29,055 nucleotides of DNA, from positions 1-29,055 of the forward strand of contig NZ_JAIEFA010000092.1 of assembly GCF_029067145.1 (NCBI RefSeq), in the 5' to 3' direction. The translations under genes and the position numbers were made by a program. Each line of letters opens with the position of its first letter. Within the stretch, counting starts at the first letter, position 1. The notes under the pieces were generated by a model that saw only the letters and a list, made by a program, of their open reading frames with translations, ran no database searches and was not told the DNA's origin. This DNA comes from Helicobacter sp. GTDB taxonomy: Bacteria; Campylobacterota; Campylobacteria; Campylobacterales; Helicobacteraceae. Below are positions 1 through 10,402 of this stretch, one piece after another.

Positions 1-1818
<1,818 letters not shown>

Positions 1819-1830
<12 letters not shown>

Positions 1831-1852
1831 ATTTACAAATCTAAAAACCCTT
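1819..1852. terminator. Bidirectional terminator at converging gene ends
   Basis: A perfect 11-bp inverted repeat (AAGGGTTTTTA / TAAAAACCCTT, 1819-1829 and 1842-1852) surrounds a 12-nt loop. It contains the stop codons of both the glycosyltransferase (1828-1830) and the convergent YciI-like gene (1833-1835). A TTTT follows on the plus side. It probably stops transcription from both directions. Confidence 0.65.
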
Positions 1853-2132
1853 TTAAAAATTCTTGGTGTAACACCGGAGTAAATTCCAAAACTTGGTGCG
1901 TGGCGACAGAATTTAGCGCGTAAGGGTCGTTTTTGAAAAACTCCTCTGCTGCTTCTTTGGAATCAAATGTTCCAACTACGATTCCGCCCGTTTTTGGATT
2001 CTGTGGTCCGCTTGCTAAGAGATTCTTACTCTCATAGCCTTTTTGCAAAAAGGCGCGGTGAGAGGGCAAAATCGTTTCAATTTCACTCATTGACTTAGTA
2101 TAGGTGATTAAAATCACAAATAGATTTTTCAT
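1833..2132 (-). CDS. YciI-like (YCII domain) protein
   Basis: A 99-residue single-domain protein with the YCII pattern. It has an N-terminal beta strand (FVILITYTKS), a conserved histidine in PSHRAFL, the LLASGPQ loop, GGIVVG, and a C-terminal NDPYALNSVATHQV block. The family has a ferredoxin-like alpha/beta fold with a His-Asp pair proposed as catalytic; the substrate is generally unknown. The start at 2132 is supported by AAGGAAAC just upstream. The gene lies 9 nt downstream of the HIT gene on the same strand and is probably co-transcribed with it. The family call is fairly firm; no specific reaction can be assigned. Confidence 0.8.
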   Translation of the reverse strand: MKNLFVILITYTKSMSEIETILPSHRAFLQKGYESKNLLASGPQNPKTGGIVVGTFDSKEAAEEFFKNDPYALNSVATHQVLEFTPVLHQEFLKGFLDL

Positions 2133-2141
2133 TTTGTTTCC

Positions 2142-2522
2142 TTACATTCCCTTTTTGGCGTCCTCTAGTCGCTGTGCATCGGAGATATTTTGCGCTAGAT
2201 TATCCCAACGCAACTTCGCCCCTCCTAAAATATGAAAATGCAAATAAGGCACTTCCTGTCCCCCATCTACGCCGACATTGCTAATAATACGATAGCCGCT
2301 TTTGTCTAAGTCCAAAGTGCGTGCAACTTCTTGGATAAAGCTTGTAAAGCCCACCATTTCATTAGGATTGAGTTCTTGGAAATCTTTGGCAAATTTTTTG
2401 GGAATCGCAAGCACATGCACAGGGGCTTTTGGCGCAATATCGTGAAAAGCTAGAAAATCGTCATTTTCTAAGACTTTATTGCAAGGGATTTCGCCTTTGA
2501 TGATTTTTTCAAATACGCTCAT
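2142..2522 (-). CDS. HIT (histidine triad) family nucleotide-binding protein
   Basis: 126 residues, the usual size of HINT-type hydrolases, which split adenosine 5'-phosphoramidates and similar nucleotide conjugates. The N-terminal FEKIIKGEIPCNKV and FHDIAPKAPVHVLAIPK segments are typical of HINT. The C-terminal signature reads YLHFHILGG at residues 93-101. The His-x-His-x-His triad thus has tyrosine in the first position while the second (catalytic in HINT1) and third histidines remain. The gene is divergent from pheS, as I recall for HP0404 in H. pylori. It probably forms a two-gene operon with the YciI-like gene. Family membership is firm; activity is expected but untested given the Tyr. 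Confidence 0.9.
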   Translation of the reverse strand: MSVFEKIIKGEIPCNKVLENDDFLAFHDIAPKAPVHVLAIPKKFAKDFQELNPNEMVGFTSFIQEVARTLDLDKSGYRIISNVGVDGGQEVPYLHFHILGGAKLRWDNLAQNISDAQRLEDAKKGM

Positions 2523-2650
2523 TTTAAAACCTTTGAAATAAATTTTTGAAATTTTACCTTATTTTATCTATGGATTTGCATTCCTTTTAAGAAAAGTAAA
2601 TAAAAATTTACAATACAATCTCAAAATTATTTTATCAATTTGGGAATGAG
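2523..2650. promoter_or_regulatory. Divergent promoter region between the HIT gene and pheS
   Basis: A 128-nt AT-rich gap between divergent genes, so it must hold the starts of both transcripts. On the plus strand, overlapping TACAAT hexamers at 2609-2614 and 2614-2619 are the best -10 candidates for pheS. In Helicobacter the -35 box is weak or absent, so this cannot be tightened. GGGAATGAG directly before the pheS ATG serves as its ribosome binding site. Confidence 0.4.
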
Positions 2651-3646
2651 ATGACAGAAATATTTTCTAAGATTAATCAAGCACAAACAACCGCAGAGCT
2701 AGAGGAAATCCGTGTTTTGGTAATGGGCAAAAAGGGAAGTTTAACCGCGCGATTTGCTGCACTAAAGTCTTGCAAGGAATCTGAAAAAAAGGCATTGGCT
2801 AAGGAATTGAATTTGCTTAAAATAGAGTTTGAAAAGGCTTTGGCAGACAAAAAGGAACAACTTGCCTTAAAAGAGCTTGAAGCAAAACTCAATGCAGAAA
2901 AAATTGATGTTTCGCTCTTTTCCCCAAGCTCTCAAAAAGGCGCAAATCACCCTATTATGCTAATGTTAGATAGAATTGTGGAATACTTTGTGGGAATGAA
3001 TTTTTCGCTTAATGTCGGACCTTTGGTAGAGGACGATTTCCACAATTTTGAAGCTCTTAATTTGCCCAAATACCACCCTGCGCGCAATATGCAAGATACT
3101 TTTTATTTCAAAGATGGCAAATTGCTTCGCACGCATACTTCGCCTGTGCAGGTGCGCACAATGGAATCCCAAAAGCCACCGATTCGTATGATTTGTCCCG
3201 GAAGTGTTTTTAGGTGCGATTATGATTTGACGCATACACCGATGTTTCATCAAGTGGAAGGATTGGTCGTAGAGGAAGGGAGAGATTCGGTGAGTTTTGC
3301 GAATCTCAAATTTATTTTGGAAGATTTTTTGAAATATATGTTTGGAGATGTGAAAGTGCGATTTCGCTCAAGTTTCTTTCCTTTTACAGAGCCAAGTGCG
3401 GAAGTGGATATGAGTTGTATTTTTTGTAAGGGTTCGGGGTGTCGTGTATGCTCCCATACAGGTTGGCTAGAAGTGTTGGGTTGTGGGGTAGTGGATAATA
3501 ATGTTTTTAAGGCGGTGGGTTATGAAAATGTCAGTGGATATGCCTTTGGTTTGGGCGTGGAGAGGTTTGCAATGCTGATGTTTGGTGTGCCAGATTTAAG
3601 AGCATTTTTTGAAAGCGATTTAAGAATTTTGGAGCAGTTTAAATGA
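2651..3646 (+). CDS. pheS: Phenylalanine--tRNA ligase alpha subunit
   Basis: 331 residues, normal for a bacterial PheS. It is the catalytic half of the alpha2beta2 enzyme that charges tRNA-Phe with phenylalanine. An N-terminal helical coiled-coil region (about 1-80) binds the tRNA. The class II core follows, with motif 2 around 184-204 (GSVFRCDYDLTHTPMFHQ) and motif 3 at 300-309 (GLGVERFAML). A cysteine cluster at C256, C259, C264 and C267, followed by TGWLE, is the usual PheS insertion. The ATG at 2651 gives the family-typical N-terminus. The stop overlaps the pheT start by 4 nt (ATGA), so the subunits are translationally coupled. It begins the long biosynthetic run that continues to serA. 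Confidence 0.97.
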   Translation: MTEIFSKINQAQTTAELEEIRVLVMGKKGSLTARFAALKSCKESEKKALAKELNLLKIEFEKALADKKEQLALKELEAKLNAEKIDVSLFSPSSQKGANHPIMLMLDRIVEYFVGMNFSLNVGPLVEDDFHNFEALNLPKYHPARNMQDTFYFKDGKLLRTHTSPVQVRTMESQKPPIRMICPGSVFRCDYDLTHTPMFHQVEGLVVEEGRDSVSFANLKFILEDFLKYMFGDVKVRFRSSFFPFTEPSAEVDMSCIFCKGSGCRVCSHTGWLEVLGCGVVDNNVFKAVGYENVSGYAFGLGVERFAMLMFGVPDLRAFFESDLRILEQFK

Positions 3647-6015
3647 TTTTTACACGCAGTATTTTAAATCAAGTTTTACCGATAGAAGAGATTTCAGGCG
3701 AGGAGATTTGCAAAGTCTTAAACAAAATAGGGCTAGAAGTAGAATCGTTCCAAAAAAATATTGCGCCTAAAAAAGTTGTCGTGGGTAAAATTCTTGAATG
3801 TCAAAAACACCCAGACGCGACAAAACTGAATGTTTGTCAAGTTGCGATTGGAGGAAAAGAGGGTGAATACCAAACGCGTCAGATTGTTTGTGGCGCACCC
3901 AATGCAAGAGCAGATATTTATGTAGCAGTTGCGTTGGAGGGAGCAGAATTACCACAAGTCAAGATTCAAAAAGCCGTTCTTAGAGGGGTAGAAAGTTGCG
4001 GTATGTTATGTTCTACAACGGAACTTGGCTTCCCAAAAGTAAATGATGGAATCGTAGAGCTAGACGCAAGCATTGGAGAATTGATTATCGGTAAAGAATT
4101 GAGAGAATATTCTTATTTCAATGAGGAAGTCTATGAGATTTCTATCACGCCTAATCGTGGCGATTGTATGAGTTTGCTTGGCGTTGCTAGAGACTTAAGC
4201 GCAGCATTCAAGCTTGAATGCAAAGCCTTGTGTCCTATGCCAAAAATATCAGAAAACGCTCCCGGAATCGGACGCGTGCTGCAAGTGATTGCAAGTGATA
4301 AACACAGAACTTCCTTGCTTTTTAAAGTGATTGAGGCAAAACCTTTTTTACTTCCTTTAGGAGCAGTTTTGTTTTTGGCTTATAATGACGCATTAACAGA
4401 GGATTGGTTGGGCAATGCGTTACATTTTAGTATGCTTTTTAGCGGTGTGCTTTTGAATGCTTATCCGCAAGATTCTCGCCAACTAACAAACAAAAATGGC
4501 AAAGTAGTGTTGAATCTCAAACAAGACGAACAAGGCTTTGAAAGCATTTATCAAGAGGATAAAAAACTTTCTGTCATTGGGATTAATGGATATGCAGAAA
4601 ACCTTTCGCGCAAAGTCAATCTAAACGAGGAGGGACGAGAATTTATTATCCTAGAGGCAAGCTATATTCCTCCAGAAGTGATTGCACAAAAGGCAATGGA
4701 ATCCAAGCCAAAAGTAGATGAGAGGATTTTCACTTTTTCTTCACGCGGAAGCAATACGGATTTGAATCTTGGTTTGTCGGTGCTTTCTAATTTATTATTA
4801 AATGGCGACGCTGTGCTTTATAATGATACACAAGAGGTTTTGGAAGTCCAATCCAAAGCACCTATTACGGTAGAGATTCCATTGTTATCGCGCGTTATTG
4901 GTGTAGAATTAGATAAATTACAAGTTGTAAATATTTTAAGAGCCTTAGAATTTAAGGTGGAAATTTCAAGCGATGAGAATCTAATTGTTGCAACTCCACC
5001 AGCCTTTCGCCACGATGTTGTGGGATTCCAAGACATTGCAGAAGAGATTATCCGCTTCTATGGGATTGATAATATCCCAAGCCAGCCTCTAAGCTTCATT
5101 CAACAAGAGCAAACAAACGACGCTTTGAGACTTTATCGTTTCCGACGCAATCTTTCCAAAAAGGCGGTAAGTGTAGGGTTTAACGAAGTGGTGCATTTTG
5201 TGTTTGAAAATAAAGAAAAATTGCAAGCTTATGGTTTTTCTGTGCTGGAAAATTCATTAGAGTTACTAAATCCTATCACGCAGGATTTAAATACTTTGCG
5301 TAGCACTCTATTGCTAGGGCTTTTGCGCGCAGCAGAACAGAATCGCAACAATGGATTTGCAGCAATCAGTTTAAGCGAAGTGGGCGCGGTGTATGATAAA
5401 TGGCGCAATCAGAGCGATAAAATGGCGTTTTTACAAAGTGGATTTTTGAGCGAAGAACGTTATCCAAACGCAAAGGGTATTAAGGGCGATTATTTTGAGT
5501 TTTGTGATAGAATCGCGCGCGTGATTGGAGAGTTTAGTTTAGAAGCGTGTAAGAGCGAGATAGGCTTGTTTCATTTGGGACAATGTGCGAGAATTTTGCA
5601 AAATGGTAAAGAGATTGGAATCCTAGCAACCTTGCACCCGCAAGTCGCTTTAGAGTTGGGATTGGATTCTACTTATTTGTGTGAAATTTCTTTAGAATCC
5701 CTAAAAAATACCTTGCCGCAAGTCAAAATGTATTCTAAATTCCAAAAAACACAACGCGATTTGAGTGTGGTATTAGACAAAGGGATTCCATATTTTAAGC
5801 TAAGAATGGCGATTGATAAGCTGAATATTCCTCATCTTGTTGGATTTTATCCCCTAGATATTTACCAAGATGACAAACTAGGAGACAAATTAAGTTTAAC
5901 GATTCGTTTTGAGTTGCAATCAGAGATAAAAACCTTAGAGGAAAAAGACATTACCGAAGCGATTTGCCAAGTTTTAGAAATGCTTAAGACAGAATTTAAT
6001 GTGGAGTTGCGATGA
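3643..6015 (+). CDS. pheT: Phenylalanine--tRNA ligase beta subunit
   Basis: 790 residues, full length for PheT. It is the structural, editing and tRNA-binding subunit paired with PheS. An OB-fold tRNA-binding domain spans about 40-150 (start VVVGKILECQKHPDATKLNVC). The family segment EISITPNRGDCMSLLGVARDL follows (quoted here as its core TPNRGDCMS). Then come the B3/B4 editing and B5 regions and a catalytic-like core. The anticodon-binding FDX-ACB domain is at about 700-790 (YSKFQKTQRDLSVVLD). It overlaps pheS at its start and aroA at its end by 4 nt each, so three consecutive genes are translationally coupled. Nothing is odd in the reading frame. Confidence 0.97.
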   Translation: MIFTRSILNQVLPIEEISGEEICKVLNKIGLEVESFQKNIAPKKVVVGKILECQKHPDATKLNVCQVAIGGKEGEYQTRQIVCGAPNARADIYVAVALEGAELPQVKIQKAVLRGVESCGMLCSTTELGFPKVNDGIVELDASIGELIIGKELREYSYFNEEVYEISITPNRGDCMSLLGVARDLSAAFKLECKALCPMPKISENAPGIGRVLQVIASDKHRTSLLFKVIEAKPFLLPLGAVLFLAYNDALTEDWLGNALHFSMLFSGVLLNAYPQDSRQLTNKNGKVVLNLKQDEQGFESIYQEDKKLSVIGINGYAENLSRKVNLNEEGREFIILEASYIPPEVIAQKAMESKPKVDERIFTFSSRGSNTDLNLGLSVLSNLLLNGDAVLYNDTQEVLEVQSKAPITVEIPLLSRVIGVELDKLQVVNILRALEFKVEISSDENLIVATPPAFRHDVVGFQDIAEEIIRFYGIDNIPSQPLSFIQQEQTNDALRLYRFRRNLSKKAVSVGFNEVVHFVFENKEKLQAYGFSVLENSLELLNPITQDLNTLRSTLLLGLLRAAEQNRNNGFAAISLSEVGAVYDKWRNQSDKMAFLQSGFLSEERYPNAKGIKGDYFEFCDRIARVIGEFSLEACKSEIGLFHLGQCARILQNGKEIGILATLHPQVALELGLDSTYLCEISLESLKNTLPQVKMYSKFQKTQRDLSVVLDKGIPYFKLRMAIDKLNIPHLVGFYPLDIYQDDKLGDKLSLTIRFELQSEIKTLEEKDITEAICQVLEMLKTEFNVELR

Positions 6016-7313
6016 AATTAGAAGTCTATCCAGCGCGAGAATTTACACTACAAACCGATAAAATCGCAGGGGATAAGTCTATTTCTCATCGTTGTGCTAT
6101 GTTTGCGCTTTTGAGTGATAAGCCAAGCTTTGTGCGCAATTATTTGGAGGGCGAGGATACATTAGATACCTTAGAAATCGCGAAAAAATTAGGCTTAAAA
6201 GTCCAAAAAGAGCAGGGGGGATTCCGTTTGATTCCACCTGCAAAGATTGTGGAGCCAGATACGATTCTGTATTGTGGCAATGCAGGCACAGCGATTCGGC
6301 TTTATTTGGGGCTTCTTTGTGCGCAAAAAGGAATCTTTGTTTTAAGTGGAGATGAATATTTAAACAAGCGTCCAATGAAGCGTGTAACCGAGCCTTTGCG
6401 AAGTATAGGAGCGCAAATCATCGGGAGAGAAGTTGGAAATTTTGCTCCTTTGGTTGTAGTAGGCAATGAAAAGTTAAAAAGCTTTGATTATACAAGCAAG
6501 ATTCCAAGTGCGCAAGTCAAATCCGCAATGATTTTAAGTGCGCTTTTCGCACAAGGAGATTGTGTTTATCGTGAGCCAGAACTTAGCCGCGACCATAGCG
6601 AGAAAATTTTGCAAGGAATGGGCGCGTCCATAGAATCTAAAAGCCTAGAAAATGGAATGATAGAAATCAAGATTCAGCCATTAACACACAAGTTGAATCC
6701 CTTAGAAATAGAGATTCCAGCAGACCCTTCAAGTGCGTTTTTTTTCGCGCTTGGGATTGCGATTACTCCAAAAGCACGTGGAATCTTACGCAATGTTTTG
6801 TTGAATAAGACGCGCATTGAAGCCTTTAAGGTTTTGGAACAAATGGGAGTAGAGATTCAATATACTTTAACTTCTAAAACTTATGAAAACATTGGGGATA
6901 TTGAAGTGATTGCGCCGACTACATTAAAGGCGGTGGAATTGAGCCAAAAGATTGCGTGGTTGATTGATGAGATTCCAGCAATCGCTATTGCAATGGCGTG
7001 CGCACAAGGTGTCAGTCGTGTAAGCAATGCAAAGGAATTAAGAGTAAAAGAAACAGATAGAATCTCAGCGGTGGTAGAGAATCTTAAGGCTTGCGGGATT
7101 AATGCAAGAGAACTAGAAGATGGATTTGAAATTGTTGGGGGAACATTACAAAAGGCGTGTGTGAAAAGCTTTGGAGACCATAGAATCGCGATGAGCTTTG
7201 CAATCGCGGGACTTGTCTGTGGAATGGAGATTGAAAATGCAGAATATATCAATGTTTCTTTTCCTAATTTTTTAGAGATTTTAGAATCTATCACAACGAT
7301 TAAAAGAGATTAA
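6012..7313 (+). CDS. aroA: 3-phosphoshikimate 1-carboxyvinyltransferase (EPSP synthase)
   Basis: 433 residues, normal for AroA. It joins phosphoenolpyruvate to shikimate-3-phosphate, the sixth step of the shikimate pathway, in the cytoplasm. Visible signatures are DKSISHR (21-27, phosphate and substrate binding), GNAGTAIR (89-96), RPMKR (120-124), LIDEIPA (catalytic Asp at 319), KETDR (346-350) and GDHRIAMSF (388-396). The protein has the usual two-domain inside-out barrel layout. The start overlaps the pheT stop by 4 nt (ATGA), and the TAA is directly followed by the ATG of ispH. The phenylalanine link with pheST is suggestive, but the grouping is probably just inherited gene order. Confidence 0.97.
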   Translation: MKLEVYPAREFTLQTDKIAGDKSISHRCAMFALLSDKPSFVRNYLEGEDTLDTLEIAKKLGLKVQKEQGGFRLIPPAKIVEPDTILYCGNAGTAIRLYLGLLCAQKGIFVLSGDEYLNKRPMKRVTEPLRSIGAQIIGREVGNFAPLVVVGNEKLKSFDYTSKIPSAQVKSAMILSALFAQGDCVYREPELSRDHSEKILQGMGASIESKSLENGMIEIKIQPLTHKLNPLEIEIPADPSSAFFFALGIAITPKARGILRNVLLNKTRIEAFKVLEQMGVEIQYTLTSKTYENIGDIEVIAPTTLKAVELSQKIAWLIDEIPAIAIAMACAQGVSRVSNAKELRVKETDRISAVVENLKACGINARELEDGFEIVGGTLQKACVKSFGDHRIAMSFAIAGLVCGMEIENAEYINVSFPNFLEILESITTIKRD

Positions 7314-8138
7314 ATGCGCGTCAAATTGGCTAAAAATTATGGATTTTGCTTTGGTGTGCGGCGCGCAATTAAACTTGCAGAAAGTAAGCCAAATGGCATT
7401 ACGCTTGGTCCATTGATTCACAATGCAAAGGAGATTAATCGTCTTAAGGAAGATTTTAATGTTGTTGTGAATGAAAATATTGAGGAGATTCCACAAAATG
7501 CCGAAGTGATTATCCGCACACACGGAATCCCAAAGCAAGATTTGCAAAGATTAAAAGAAAAAACTTCCAAAATCACGGACGCAACTTGCCCTTTTGTAAC
7601 GAAACCACAAGCAATTTGTGAGAAAATGAGTGCGCAAGGCTACCAGATAATTATTTTTGGAGATATGAAACACCCAGAAGTGAAAGGTGTGATGAGTTAT
7701 TGTGAAAATAATCCTTTGGTGGTGGAAAATTTAGAAGCATTAAAAGCGCTAAAGCTTACGGAAAAAGTAGCACTCATTTCGCAAACAACAAAAAATATTG
7801 AATTATTTTTGGAAATTGCCAATTATTTGATTCGGAATTGTTCGGAATGCAGAGTGTTTAACACAATTTGTAATGCAACATTTGATAATCAAGATTCTGC
7901 GCGTAATCTCGCAAAAGAAGTAGATGTAATGGTGATTGTCGGGGGAAAAAATTCGTCTAATACGAAGCAGCTTTATAATATTTCCAAAGAACATTGCCAA
8001 GATTGTTATTTGATTGAGGATTTTTCGGAATTAAATGCACAATGGTTTAAGGATAAAAAATTGTGTGGTGTGAGCGCGGGAGCTTCTACACCCAATTGGA
8101 TTATTGATAAAGTTGTAAAAACAATTGAAAATTATTAA
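7314..8138 (+). CDS. ispH: 4-hydroxy-3-methylbut-2-enyl diphosphate reductase
   Basis: 274 residues, a compact IspH (LytB). It carries out the last step of the MEP isoprenoid pathway, reducing HMBPP to IPP and DMAPP with a [4Fe-4S] cluster. The three cluster ligands are visible: C12 (GFCFGVRRA), C92 (TCPFV) and C186 (FNTICNAT). Conserved substrate-site histidines are H36 (GPLIHN), H70 (RTHGIPK) and H120 (KHPEVKG). SSNTKQL and GASTPNWII complete the family pattern. The start codon abuts the aroA stop with no gap, so translation probably depends on aroA. Confidence 0.97.
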   Translation: MRVKLAKNYGFCFGVRRAIKLAESKPNGITLGPLIHNAKEINRLKEDFNVVVNENIEEIPQNAEVIIRTHGIPKQDLQRLKEKTSKITDATCPFVTKPQAICEKMSAQGYQIIIFGDMKHPEVKGVMSYCENNPLVVENLEALKALKLTEKVALISQTTKNIELFLEIANYLIRNCSECRVFNTICNATFDNQDSARNLAKEVDVMVIVGGKNSSNTKQLYNISKEHCQDCYLIEDFSELNAQWFKDKKLCGVSAGASTPNWIIDKVVKTIENY

Positions 8139-8203
8139 TTTTATACTTTTAAAAGGCAAATTTTAATAAAATTGAAAGATTTTATTTTTTAAAAAGGGCG
8201 CAG
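8139..8203 (+). promoter_or_regulatory. ispH-rpsA intergenic region with possible rpsA promoter
   Basis: A 65-nt AT-rich gap. It contains -10-like stretches (TTTAATAAAATTG and GATTTTATT) and ends in AAAAAGGG before the rpsA ATG, a good ribosome binding site. A separate promoter for abundant S1 would make sense, but the sequence alone does not prove one. Confidence 0.3.
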
Positions 8204-9883
8204 ATGGCTGTTGGAATTAACACACACGAGTTGGAAAAGATAGTGATTGACGAAAATGAAGATTTTGCTTCAATGTTTGAACAATTTGAAAAAAAAGAGA
8301 GTGAAAGCGTTTCGCAAGGTGAGATTGTAGCAATTAAAAACGATCAAGTGATTATTGCGGTTTGCGGAGAGAAAAAAGAGGGAGTCATTTCAATAGACGA
8401 AATCAAAGATGTGAAGGGCGAGCTACTCTTCAAAGAGGGAGATTTTTTGCCGATTGTGATTGTAGGCAAACGCAATGAACAGCCTATTGTCTCCCACAAA
8501 AAAGCAATTCGCAGAGAAAAAGTGCGTCAATACATTAAAGACTTGGGTGAAGATTATAAGGACAAAGTTGTAGAAGGTGTTGTAACCAAAAGAAATAAGG
8601 GTGGATATGTTGTAGAGAATAATGGGATTGAATTTTTTATGCCTAAATTTGCAGCTGCTTTTAAAGAGGGCAGTAAGATTGAGGGCAAAAAGATTAAAGC
8701 TTGTATTATTAATGTAAAACCCGAAGAAGATAGTATTGTGATTTCACGCAAACGTTTGTTTGAGCTTGAAAACACTGTCAAAAAAGATGTAATTGATAAT
8801 CTTTTGAAACAAGATGGAATCTTGCAGGGCAAAGTTAAAAAGATTACAAGCTTTGGAATGTTTGTAGATATTGATGGTGTAGAGGGCTTGGTGCATTATA
8901 CAGAGATTAGTTACAAAGGTCCTGTGAATCCTTCAAAACTCTATAAAGAGGAAGATGTCGTTCCTGTGAAAGTTCTAAGCTATGACAAGGATAAAAGGCG
9001 TTTAGCTTTGTCTATCAAGGCAACAACAGACGACCCTTGGAAAGAGATTGAAAATGAATTAGAAGTAGGCGATGCGATTAAAGTAACGGTAAGTAACATT
9101 GAACCTTATGGTGTTTTTGTAGATTTAGGCAATGATATTGAGGGATTCTTGCATATTTCTGAAATTTCTTGGAATAAAAATATTCAAAATCCTGAAGAAT
9201 TTTTAAAAGCAGGACAAGAAATTGATGTAGAAGTGATTGAAATTGATACAAAAGATAGACGCTTAAGAGTTTCTTTGAAAAAACTTTTGGACAAGCCTTT
9301 TGAACAATTTGCTAAGAAACATAAAGAGGGGGAAATCCTTAAAGGAGTTGTGGCAACTTTAACGGATTTTGGAGCATTTATTAAGTTGGATAGTATTGAT
9401 GGTTTATTACACAATGAGGACGCTTATTGGAATAAAAATGAAAAATGCAAAGATTTAATGAAAGTCGGCGAAACCATTGAAGTAAAAATCGCAAAAATTG
9501 ATAGAGAAAAAGAACGCATTTCTTTGACGCGCAAAGGCTTGATTACCTCACCGGTAGAAGAGTTTGCAAAAAAATATTCTATGGATGATGCAGTAGTAGG
9601 GTCTGTGAGAGATATTAAAGATTTCGGTGTCTTTATTAAGATTGATGATGAAATGGACGCACTCATTCGCAATGAAGATTTGTTCCCACTTAAAAAAGAA
9701 GAAATCAAAGTGGGCGATAAAATTAATGGTGTAATTTCTTTAATTGACGCAGAAAATAATAGAATCCGTGTTTCTGTGCGCAGACTAGAGAGACAGAAAG
9801 AAAAAGCAAATCTTAAAAATTTTAATAGTAACACAAATGACAAAATGACACTAGGGGATATTATCAAAGACCAAATCCAATAG
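8204..9883 (+). CDS. rpsA: 30S ribosomal protein S1
   Basis: 559 residues with six successive S1 (OB-fold RNA-binding) repeats, at about 38-100, 120-190, 203-273, 288-358, 375-445 and 460-530. The central repeats show the clearest S1 pattern, for example SFGMFVDIDGVEGLVHYTEIS and EPYGVFVDLGNDIEGFLHIS (each quoted only in part elsewhere). S1 binds mRNA on the small subunit and helps initiation on structured leaders. The N-terminal about 35 residues are acidic and would anchor it to the ribosome. The length and six repeats match proteobacterial S1. It follows ispH as in H. pylori. Confidence 0.96.
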   Translation: MAVGINTHELEKIVIDENEDFASMFEQFEKKESESVSQGEIVAIKNDQVIIAVCGEKKEGVISIDEIKDVKGELLFKEGDFLPIVIVGKRNEQPIVSHKKAIRREKVRQYIKDLGEDYKDKVVEGVVTKRNKGGYVVENNGIEFFMPKFAAAFKEGSKIEGKKIKACIINVKPEEDSIVISRKRLFELENTVKKDVIDNLLKQDGILQGKVKKITSFGMFVDIDGVEGLVHYTEISYKGPVNPSKLYKEEDVVPVKVLSYDKDKRRLALSIKATTDDPWKEIENELEVGDAIKVTVSNIEPYGVFVDLGNDIEGFLHISEISWNKNIQNPEEFLKAGQEIDVEVIEIDTKDRRLRVSLKKLLDKPFEQFAKKHKEGEILKGVVATLTDFGAFIKLDSIDGLLHNEDAYWNKNEKCKDLMKVGETIEVKIAKIDREKERISLTRKGLITSPVEEFAKKYSMDDAVVGSVRDIKDFGVFIKIDDEMDALIRNEDLFPLKKEEIKVGDKINGVISLIDAENNRIRVSVRRLERQKEKANLKNFNSNTNDKMTLGDIIKDQIQ

Positions 9884-9901
9884 TCTTAGAATGGAAATAA
9901 T

Positions 9902-10387
9902 ATGCAAGTAAGAGTTTTGATTGGAATTTTTTCTTTCTTAACTTGTATATTATTGTTTGTTTTGATTCGTAATTACATTGAGGCGATGAATGTCTATTCT
10001 TTGCCAAAAGTTAATCCTTATGAACTTGCACAATTTGATGACAATAAGACAAAACCGCTTGAAATGCCAGATTGGCTTGATAGATTGTCGGGTCAAGATG
10101 AGCGTGAGTTTATTTATCCGGCTTCAGAATTGCAGGTTAAATTACTTTTTGCAGATGAGCTCAAACAAAGTTCTAAAGAAATTTTTAGAGTTTCTGTGGG
10201 AGTTATTAACGATTATCAGTTTTTTTGTATCAATCAAGTCTTAGGAGCATACAATATAGAATATTCTTATTATAAAATTGGTGAGAGTATTTCTCTTGTG
10301 GTTGCAACAGAAGATGAAAATTATCTTCGTAGTGTGTTGGAAAAACTAAGACATTACGAAATTAATTATACTTTATCTAAATCTTAA
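9902..10387 (+). CDS. Membrane-anchored hypothetical protein between rpsA and serA
   Basis: 161 residues of unknown function. Residues about 5-25 (VLIGIFSFLTCILLFVLIRN) form a single hydrophobic segment next to a short basic N-terminus, so it is an inner-membrane anchor or uncleaved signal. The rest would lie in the periplasm and looks like a small alpha/beta domain, with no cysteine motif or catalytic pattern I recognise. It lies 18 nt after rpsA and 15 nt before serA. From memory, H. pylori has a gene of similar size in this place (HP0398). The conserved position argues that it is real and expressed with its neighbours. Confidence 0.75.
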   Translation: MQVRVLIGIFSFLTCILLFVLIRNYIEAMNVYSLPKVNPYELAQFDDNKTKPLEMPDWLDRLSGQDEREFIYPASELQVKLLFADELKQSSKEIFRVSVGVINDYQFFCINQVLGAYNIEYSYYKIGESISLVVATEDENYLRSVLEKLRHYEINYTLSKS

Positions 10388-10402
10388 AATGGAGAGGTTT
10401 TA

